In this document: positions 1 to 5,146 of the stretch, one piece after another
Numbering within the stretch: position 1 is the first letter of the stretch
Layout: each line of letters begins with the position of its first letter
DNA from: an uncultured Methylococcaceae bacterium
GTDB taxonomy: Bacteria > Pseudomonadota > Gammaproteobacteria > Methylococcales > Methylomonadaceae
Length of the DNA stretch: 5,146 nucleotides
Assembly: GCA_903903765.1 (NCBI GenBank)
Contig: CAIVAH010000225.1
Coordinates: 1 to 5,146 of the forward strand
Direction: 5' to 3'
Notes under the pieces: generated by a model
What the model was told of the DNA's origin: nothing
Seen by the model: the letters and a program-made list of their open reading frames with translations, nothing else
Databases searched by the model: none
Made by a program: the position numbers and the translations under genes

Positions 1-5
1 CACAC

Positions 6-10
6 AGAGG
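6..10 (+). promoter_or_regulatory. Ribosome binding site of ddlB
   Basis: AGAGG lies five bases before ATG 16. It supports this start even though the reading frame continues open to the window edge and the resulting protein is longer at the N-terminus than the E. coli enzyme. Confidence 0.6.
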
Positions 11-15
11 TTTGT

Positions 16-972
16 ATGGTAGGTGAGTTGATTAGTGAAACGCAGTTGGGAAAACAACAAAATCCAGCGCAATTTGGTCGAGTTGCAGTCTTAATGGGAG
101 GTACTGCAGCGGAGCGTCCAGTATCTTTAAAAAGTGGAAAAGCAGTCTATGAGGCATTGTTGCATAAAGGTGTAGATGCAATAGCTGTTGATGTTACCGC
201 TAATCCTATTGATGCTTTAAAGGCTTTGAATGTAGATCGCGTGTTTAATGTTATTCACGGCCGAGGTGGAGAAGATGGGGTCTTGCAAGCAATACTTGAA
301 GTTATTGGTTTGCCATATACAGGTAGCGGAGTTTTAGCGTCGGCGTTGGCAATGGATAAGTTAAGGACAAAATTGTGTTGGCAGGGCTATGGTTTGATAA
401 CACCACAATGGTTTGTTTTAAACAATGAAAGTGACATTGATGCTTGCATTGAAAAGTTGGGCTTTCCAGTGATAGTAAAACCTTCGCAAGAGGGTTCAAG
501 TATTGGAATGAGTAAAGCAAATTCTAGGGGTGAATTGCAAAAAGCACTATTGTTAGCTTTAGAATATGATTGTGATGTTTATGCGGAAAAATGGGTTTCA
601 GGTAAAGAATATACAGTGGCCGTATTAAATGATCAGGCCTTACCAGTTATTCGATTGGAAACACCTCATACATTTTATGATTATGAAGCGAAATATAATG
701 CGACAACAACACAGTATTTTTGTCCTGCGGGCCTAAGCGATGCGCAAGAGTTGTTTATAAGAAATTTAGCAGTAGAAGCTAGTCAAGTAATCGGTATAAA
801 AGGTTGGGCTAGGGTGGATGTTTTTATTGATGCTGAGGGACAGTATCAATTAATCGAGATTAATACAGTGCCTGGAATGACTGATCATAGCTTGGTTCCA
901 ATGGCAGCAAAGCAAGCGGGTATTGATTTCGAAGAACTGGTTTGGCAGGTACTGGAAACTAGTTTAGGGTAA
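16..972 (+). CDS. ddlB: D-alanine--D-alanine ligase (DdlB)
   Basis: Cytoplasmic ATP-grasp enzyme that joins two D-alanines into the dipeptide used by MurF for peptidoglycan precursors. At 318 aa it is slightly longer than E. coli DdlB (about 306 aa) because of about 18 extra N-terminal residues before the first strand (GRVAVLMGGT, 21-30). By recall, Pseudomonas-type DdlBs have a similar lead-in. Visible active-site elements, with E. coli equivalents from memory: E33 (E15) in TAAERPVSL; H81 (H63) in HGRGGEDG; K155 and S161 (K144, S150) in VKPSQEGSSIGMSK; E191 (E180) in EKWVSG; K226-Y227 (K215-Y216) in FYDYEAKY; R266 and D268; and E281 and N283 (E270, N272) in EINTVPGMT. The KY pair argues for D-Ala-D-Ala over D-Ala-D-Lac specificity. 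Start ATG 16 has AGAGG five bases upstream. The frame is open to the left edge, so a more upstream start cannot be fully excluded. The stop overlaps the ftsQ start. Confidence 0.97.
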   Translation: MVGELISETQLGKQQNPAQFGRVAVLMGGTAAERPVSLKSGKAVYEALLHKGVDAIAVDVTANPIDALKALNVDRVFNVIHGRGGEDGVLQAILEVIGLPYTGSGVLASALAMDKLRTKLCWQGYGLITPQWFVLNNESDIDACIEKLGFPVIVKPSQEGSSIGMSKANSRGELQKALLLALEYDCDVYAEKWVSGKEYTVAVLNDQALPVIRLETPHTFYDYEAKYNATTTQYFCPAGLSDAQELFIRNLAVEASQVIGIKGWARVDVFIDAEGQYQLIEINTVPGMTDHSLVPMAAKQAGIDFEELVWQVLETSLG

Positions 973-1739
973 TGAAAAAAGTAGGTCATAAACCCTTAAT
1001 AATTGGATTAACTTTAATTAGTCTTTTTGGATTATTTGGGTACGATTTTGTAGTAAAATGGCGAGTTAAAATGCTACCTTTTAAAAGCGTTTACCACCCC
1101 ATTAAATATGTAAGAATTGAAGGTGTATTTCAATACTTAAGTAAAAATGAAGTTAAAGCTGTTGTTCAGCCACTGGTAATGAGCAGTTTTTTTGAAGTTG
1201 ATATTCAAGATATAACGTCGACTGTTTCTGCATTGCCATGGATAGAAAGTGTCATTGTAAAGCGGGTATGGCCAGATGCAATTGATATTAAAGTTTATGA
1301 GAAAAAACCTTTTGCGCGTTGGGGTGGTAGTAGTTTGATTACAGAGCAGGGTGTTATATTTTCACCACCTCAACTTGGGGCATTTAAAAATATGACTTTA
1401 GTGAATGGGCCTGAATTGCAACAAATTAAAGTGCTGGAAATTATGAAGGGTATTAAAACTGCCTTGGCTGATCAGGCGATGGAGTTGGCAGAGTTTAATA
1501 TTAATGATCGAGATGCTTGGAAAATAAAATTATCGACTAACTTAGAAATCTTGTTAGGTCGTAATGAGCAATTAAAAAAGCTGCAAAGGTTTTTAAAAAC
1601 CCTAAATGTACTAAGAGAAGAACAAGTTGAACAGATGGCATTAGTAGATTTGAGATATCCAAATGGATATGCAGTTTCATGGAAGTTAGGGACACCAGAT
1701 ATTGATTGGCGTGCGGTAGCAACTCCTAATATTCAGTAA
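972..1739 (+). CDS. ftsQ: Cell division protein FtsQ
   Basis: Bitopic inner-membrane divisome protein of the FtsQ-FtsB-FtsL complex, which links the cytoplasmic Z-ring to periplasmic septal peptidoglycan synthesis. It has 255 aa (E. coli FtsQ is about 276). It shows a very short basic cytoplasmic tail (1-7), one transmembrane segment (about 8-28), and a POTRA domain (about 45-113) with KYVRIEGVF, LPWIESVIVKRVWPD and the hallmark YEKKPFARW (109-117). A periplasmic beta domain follows, containing LLGRNEQLKKLQRFLKTL and VDLRYPNGYAVSW. The start ATG shares its A with the ddlB stop (TAATG). There is only a poorly spaced AGGG (966-969) in front, so translation is probably coupled to ddlB. The next methionine (M34) lies beyond the membrane segment, so a later start would lose the anchor. 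Sequence is poorly conserved in this family, so the call rests on architecture, the POTRA motifs and position between ddlB and ftsA. Confidence 0.95.
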   Translation: MKKVGHKPLIIGLTLISLFGLFGYDFVVKWRVKMLPFKSVYHPIKYVRIEGVFQYLSKNEVKAVVQPLVMSSFFEVDIQDITSTVSALPWIESVIVKRVWPDAIDIKVYEKKPFARWGGSSLITEQGVIFSPPQLGAFKNMTLVNGPELQQIKVLEIMKGIKTALADQAMELAEFNINDRDAWKIKLSTNLEILLGRNEQLKKLQRFLKTLNVLREEQVEQMALVDLRYPNGYAVSWKLGTPDIDWRAVATPNIQ

Positions 1740-1757
1740 GTTTACGAAAAGATGACT

Positions 1758-1762
1758 AAGAG
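1758..1762 (+). promoter_or_regulatory. Ribosome binding site of ftsA
   Basis: AAGAG lies eight bases before the ATG at 1771, inside the 31-base ftsQ-ftsA gap. The spacing is normal, so ftsA has its own initiation signal, unlike ftsQ. Confidence 0.55.
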
Positions 1763-1770
1763 CAAATAAA

Positions 1771-2997
1771 ATGGCAAAAAAAACAGAGCGTAATTTAATA
1801 GTCGGACTAGATATTGGTACGTCAAAAGTCGCGGCCATTGTCGGTGAGCTTACTAGTGATGGCAATATAGAGATTATTGGGGTTGGTGCGACGCCCTCAA
1901 GAGGCTTAAAAAAAGGCGTTGTTGTTAATTTAGAATCTACGGTTCAATCTATTCAAAAAGCAATTGAAGAGGCCGAATTAATGGCAGGTTGCCAAATTCG
2001 ATCAGTTTTCGCCGGCATCGCTGGTAGTCATATTAAAAGTTTAAATTCTCATGGTATTGTCGCAATTAAAGATAAAGAAGTGACACAATACGATATTGAT
2101 AGAGTAATTGATTCTGCTCGTGCTGTGGCCATACCAGCTGATCAGAAAATTTTACATATATTGCCTCAAGAGTTTGTGATTGATTTACAAGATGGTATTA
2201 AAGAGCCGATTGGTATGTCTGGTATTCGTCTTGAAGCTAAAGTCCATATGGTGACTGGTAGTGTGAGTGCCTCGCAAAATATTATTAAATGTATTCGTCG
2301 TTGTGGGTTAGAGGTAGAGGATATTGTTTTAGAACAATTAGCTTCTTGTAATTCTGTTTTAACTGATGATGAAAAAGATTTAGGTGTGTGTTTAATAGAT
2401 ATAGGTGGGGGAACTACTGATATAGCTATATTTGTTGAAGGTGCTATTAAACATACTGCCGTGATTCCTATAGCAGGTGATCAAGTTACAAACGATATAG
2501 CAGTAGCTTTAAGAACGCCTACTATCAATGCTGAAGAAATCAAAAGAAAGTATGCTTGTGCTTTAACCCAATTAGCAAATGTTGATGGGGTTATAGAAGT
2601 TCCAAGTATAGGTGATAGAGCTCCGCGTAAGATTTCAATGCAAAATTTAGCTGAAATTATTGAGCCACGATATGAAGAATTAATGTTGTTAGTGCAATCA
2701 GAGTTAAGGCGTAGTGGCAATGAAGAGTTAATTGCTGCGGGTATAGTGTTAACTGGTGGTAGTTCTAAGGTAATGGGTTTAATTGAATTGGCAGAAGAAA
2801 TATTTCATATGCCGGTCAGAATGGGTGGGCCTCAAAATGTTACTGGCTTAAATGAGGTGGTAAGAAATCCTATCCACTCAACGGGGGTAGGATTATTGAT
2901 GTACGGAAAAGATCATCATATGCTTGGTAGAAGTTCGGATTCTGATGGGTTGAGTGTTTTATCAAAGTTTAAAAATTGGTTTCAAGGTAATTTTTAA
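1771..2997 (+). CDS. ftsA: Cell division protein FtsA
   Basis: Actin-like ATPase that polymerises on the inner face of the membrane, tethers FtsZ and recruits later divisome proteins. It has 408 aa (E. coli FtsA 420). Visible elements are the phosphate-1 motif GLDIGTSKV (12-20); the family-specific 1C subdomain (about 85-160), with the HILPQEFVID segment near its end; the phosphate-2 motif DIGGGTTD (210-217); and the adenosine motif VLTGGSS (around G329-G330). The C-terminal 15 residues (394-408, LSVLSKFKNWFQGNF) form an amphipathic basic/aromatic helix that fits the membrane-targeting sequence. The ATG start fits the family N-terminus, with AAGAG upstream. The gene sits 31 bases after ftsQ and 29 bases before ftsZ, the classical arrangement. 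Nothing looks truncated or missing. Pilus protein PilM has a related fold, but the 1C domain, terminal helix and neighbours exclude it. Confidence 0.98.
   Translation: MAKKTERNLIVGLDIGTSKVAAIVGELTSDGNIEIIGVGATPSRGLKKGVVVNLESTVQSIQKAIEEAELMAGCQIRSVFAGIAGSHIKSLNSHGIVAIKDKEVTQYDIDRVIDSARAVAIPADQKILHILPQEFVIDLQDGIKEPIGMSGIRLEAKVHMVTGSVSASQNIIKCIRRCGLEVEDIVLEQLASCNSVLTDDEKDLGVCLIDIGGGTTDIAIFVEGAIKHTAVIPIAGDQVTNDIAVALRTPTINAEEIKRKYACALTQLANVDGVIEVPSIGDRAPRKISMQNLAEIIEPRYEELMLLVQSELRRSGNEELIAAGIVLTGGSSKVMGLIELAEEIFHMPVRMGGPQNVTGLNEVVRNPIHSTGVGLLMYGKDHHMLGRSSDSDGLSVLSKFKNWFQGNF
2896..2924 (+). promoter_or_regulatory. Possible internal ftsZ promoter within ftsA (weak)
   Basis: TTGATG (2896-2901) and TATGCT (2919-2924) are separated by exactly 17 bases. 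Each box matches four of six sigma-70 consensus bases. They lie about 100 bases before the ftsZ start, inside the ftsA coding sequence. In E. coli, several ftsZ promoters are known within ftsA, which makes the location plausible. Such matches also arise by chance in AT-rich DNA, so this is a candidate only. Confidence 0.2.
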
Positions 2998-3014
2998 TTT
3001 TTTAGTTTAAAAAA

Positions 3015-3019
3015 AGGGG
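3015..3019 (+). promoter_or_regulatory. Ribosome binding site of ftsZ (sets the GTG start)
   Basis: AGGGG lies seven bases before the GTG at 3027 and follows an A-rich run. No ATG is available in frame before the conserved [16 protein letters not shown] region. This strong, well-spaced site therefore fixes GTG as the initiation codon. It is a better Shine-Dalgarno than those of the upstream genes and may offset the weaker start codon. Confidence 0.75.
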
Positions 3020-3026
3020 TAGTGTC

Positions 3027-4190
3027 GTGAAATATGAATTAGTGGATACATATGCGCAGTCTGCTGTCATCAAGGTAATTGGTGTGGGCGGTGGTGGTGG
3101 AAATGCAGTAAACCACATGGTGGGTTGCCATATTGAAGGTGTTGAGTTTATTTGTGCAAATACTGATGCGCAAGCTTTAAGAAAGGTAACGGTTGATACT
3201 GTTATTCAATTAGGGGTTGAGTTAACTAAAGGTTTAGGTGCTGGTACTAATCCAGAAATAGGAAAATTTGCCGCCGAAGAAAATAAAGAGCGTATTAAAG
3301 AAGTATTGCAAGGTGCTGATATGGTGTTCTTAACTGCTGGTATGGGTGGTGGAACAGGCACTGGAGCAATTCCAGTTATTGCTCAAATTGCTAGAGAAAT
3401 GGGTATTCTTACTGTAGCGGTTGTTACGAAACCATTTTTGTTTGAAGGCAAACAGAAACAAGTTGTTGCAGAACAGGGTATCGTTGAATTAGAGAAATAT
3501 GTTGACTCATTAATTACTATTCCTAACCAAAAGCTATTACCTGTATTAGGTAACAATGTATCTTTAATGAATGCGTTTAAAGCGGCTAATGACGTGTTAT
3601 TGGATGCGGTTCAAGGTATTACAGAGTTAATTATTCATCCTGGTATGATTAACGTTGATTTTGCTGACGTAAGAACGGTTATGTCAGGAATGGGTGCTGC
3701 AATTATGGGTATGGGTTCTGCTTCTGGTGAGCATCGTGCAAGAGAAGCGGCCGAAAAAGCTATTGCATGTCCATTACTTGAAGATATTAATTTACAAGGT
3801 GCTAGAGGTATTTTGGTTAATGTTTCTGCTGCAGATATGGGTGTGGCTGAGTTCAATGAAATTGGTAACATCGTACACGAATTTGCTTCTGAAGATGCCG
3901 TTATCAAAATTGGTATGGCAGTTGATCCAAGTTTAGGTGATGAAATTAAAGTAACTGTTGTTGCAACAGGAATGGGTGTACCACCTTTAGCAGTAGCTAA
4001 AGCTCCTGTTACGGTTCTTCGAAGACAATCTTCTTTGTCGGTTGATTACGATGAAAGTGATAAAACAGCGGGCGCAAGAACAACAGTTAAGGCTGAGTCT
4101 AGAGAGTCTCGTTTTGGTGCGCAAGCCAAAAAAGATGTTGATTTTGGTGATTTAGATATTCCTGCGTTTTTAAGACGTCAGGCTGATTGA
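3027..4190 (+). CDS. ftsZ: Cell division protein FtsZ (tubulin-like GTPase)
   Basis: Tubulin homologue that polymerises with GTP into the Z-ring at midcell and organises the divisome. It has 387 aa, close to the E. coli length (383). The GTPase core includes [12 protein letters not shown] (17-28), NTDAQAL (45-51), the tubulin signature GGGTGTG (107-113), and the T7 synergy loop NVDFADV (209-215) with catalytic D211 and D214 (E. coli D209 and D212). The core ends near residue 317. A polar linker of about 55 residues follows, then the conserved C-terminal peptide (375-387, [13 protein letters not shown]), which binds FtsA, ZipA and other partners. GTG start with AGGGG upstream; the N-terminal length then matches relatives. 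Unusual points are G221 in MSGMG, where relatives usually have MSEMG; I115 in GAIPVI, where GAAPVV is usual; and a segment after LVNVSA (264-276) one residue shorter than in E. coli. No catalytic residue is lost. Confidence 0.99.
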   Translation: MKYELVDTYAQSAVIKVIGVGGGGGNAVNHMVGCHIEGVEFICANTDAQALRKVTVDTVIQLGVELTKGLGAGTNPEIGKFAAEENKERIKEVLQGADMVFLTAGMGGGTGTGAIPVIAQIAREMGILTVAVVTKPFLFEGKQKQVVAEQGIVELEKYVDSLITIPNQKLLPVLGNNVSLMNAFKAANDVLLDAVQGITELIIHPGMINVDFADVRTVMSGMGAAIMGMGSASGEHRAREAAEKAIACPLLEDINLQGARGILVNVSAADMGVAEFNEIGNIVHEFASEDAVIKIGMAVDPSLGDEIKVTVVATGMGVPPLAVAKAPVTVLRRQSSLSVDYDESDKTAGARTTVKAESRESRFGAQAKKDVDFGDLDIPAFLRRQAD

Positions 4191-4207
4191 GTTTAATTCG
4201 ACACTAC

Positions 4208-4219
4208 ACTTAATTAAGT
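4208..4219. repeat. Perfect 12-bp AT-rich palindrome
   Basis: ACTTAATTAAGT is perfectly self-complementary with no spacer and begins 18 bases after the ftsZ stop. It could be a protein-binding dyad, but AT-rich palindromes of this size occur by chance, and no promoter or gene start lies nearby. Confidence 0.3.
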
Positions 4220-4221
4220 AG

Positions 4222-4254
4222 ATTCAGGGTAGGCGAGGTCTGCCTGCTCTGAAT
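4222..4254 (+). other. Stable RNA hairpin in the ftsZ 3' untranslated region
   Basis: The arms ATTCAGGGTAGGC (4222-4234) and GCCTGCTCTGAAT (4242-4254) form a 13-bp stem with a 7-base loop (GAGGTCT). Eleven pairs are Watson-Crick and two are G-U wobbles (4228 with 4248, 4230 with 4246). The wobbles pair only in RNA read from the + strand; on the other strand they become A-C mismatches. This points to a function in the ftsZ transcript. No T-run follows (next bases GCTATTAGTGGCG), so it is not a standard intrinsic terminator. It could stabilise the mRNA 3' end, be a processing site, or belong to a small 3'-derived RNA. Confidence 0.55.
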
Positions 4255-4268
4255 GCTATTAGTGGCGT

Positions 4269-4298
4269 AAAAAAAAACCCATCATACGATGGGCTTTT
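4269..4298 (-). terminator. Intrinsic terminator between ftsZ and ilvC, bidirectional but strongest for ilvC
   Basis: The stem CCCATC (4278-4283) / GATGGG (4288-4293) has a 4-base loop. Read from the - strand, it is followed directly by nine T's (complement of 4269-4277), a textbook intrinsic terminator starting about 35 bases after the ilvC stop. Read from the + strand, it is followed by CTTTTATT, a weaker U-tract, 87 bases after the ftsZ stop. The convergent genes probably share it. Confidence 0.85.
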
Positions 4299-4328
4299 AT
4301 TAACCGAATATTGATATATAGCTAATGT

Positions 4329-5146
<818 letters not shown>

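Noticed and set aside
1..22. Possible end of an upstream gene (murB expected) overlapping the ddlB start, e.g. a frame stopping with TAG at 20-22 or another stopping with TGA at 24-26
   Set aside because: Only six or seven codons are visible, and neither ending (TQRFVW or HRGLYGR) is recognisable enough to assign to MurB. The gene order makes it plausible, but the sequence cannot decide it.
449..476. Promoter-like TTGAAA ... GATAGT pair inside ddlB
   Set aside because: The spacing is 16 and the -10 box is weak. It is not near a gene start and is no better than chance in AT-rich sequence.
302..520. 72-aa - strand open frame opposite ddlB
   Set aside because: Covers the conserved DdlB central region in antisense; no independent support.
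1537..1722. 61-aa - strand open frame opposite ftsQ
   Set aside because: Leucine-rich antisense translation with no upstream signal; it lies wholly within the FtsQ beta domain coding region.
2481..2720. 79-aa - strand open frame opposite ftsA
   Set aside because: Antisense shadow of conserved FtsA codons, with no recognisable protein and no initiation signal.
3635..3907. 90-aa - strand open frame opposite ftsZ
   Set aside because: The A/S/P/I-rich translation is typical of the antisense of a Gly/Ala/Val-rich coding sequence. No ribosome binding site or recognisable domain.
3694..3936. 80-aa + strand open frame inside ftsZ
   Set aside because: It lies in another frame of a strongly conserved ftsZ region, its translation is low-complexity hydrophobic, and it has no family motif. 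It is a shadow of the real gene.

Overview
The window carries the distal part of a division and cell wall (dcw) cluster on the + strand: ddlB, ftsQ, ftsA and ftsZ. They are tightly packed with gaps of about 30 bases or less. A short intergenic region follows, then a convergent gene on the - strand, ilvC, which is cut by the window's right edge. All five genes are intact where visible, with family motifs present.

The organism looks like an AT-rich, non-enteric gammaproteobacterium. Four things support this: the order ddlB-ftsQ-ftsA-ftsZ; an FtsZ ending in the typical proteobacterial tail [11 protein letters not shown]; a DdlB with an N-terminal extension before the conserved GRVAVL strand; and a short class I ketol-acid reductoisomerase instead of the long class II enzyme of enterobacteria. 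Codons are strongly A/T-ending throughout, with no compositional break that would suggest recent transfer. Genus cannot be set from the sequence alone.

Region by region: 16-972 ddlB (D-Ala-D-Ala ligase) and 972-1739 ftsQ overlap by one base (TAATG), implying translational coupling. ftsA (1771-2997) and ftsZ (3027-4190) follow, each with its own Shine-Dalgarno; ftsZ starts with GTG. Bases 4191-4328 hold a 12-bp palindrome, a 13-bp hairpin that pairs fully only as + strand RNA, and a shared intrinsic terminator that is clearly stronger for ilvC. ilvC (4329 to the right edge) makes the branched-chain amino acid precursor.

Together ddlB supplies the D-Ala-D-Ala dipeptide for peptidoglycan precursors, FtsZ forms the Z-ring, FtsA tethers it to the membrane, and FtsQ links the ring to the periplasmic synthesis machinery. 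ilvC is metabolically unrelated and simply abuts the cluster.

I see no mobile element, CRISPR array, tRNA, rRNA or novel multi-gene system. The points most worth a second look are the ftsZ 3' hairpin, the absence of lpxC directly after ftsZ, and a few unusual residues in FtsZ.
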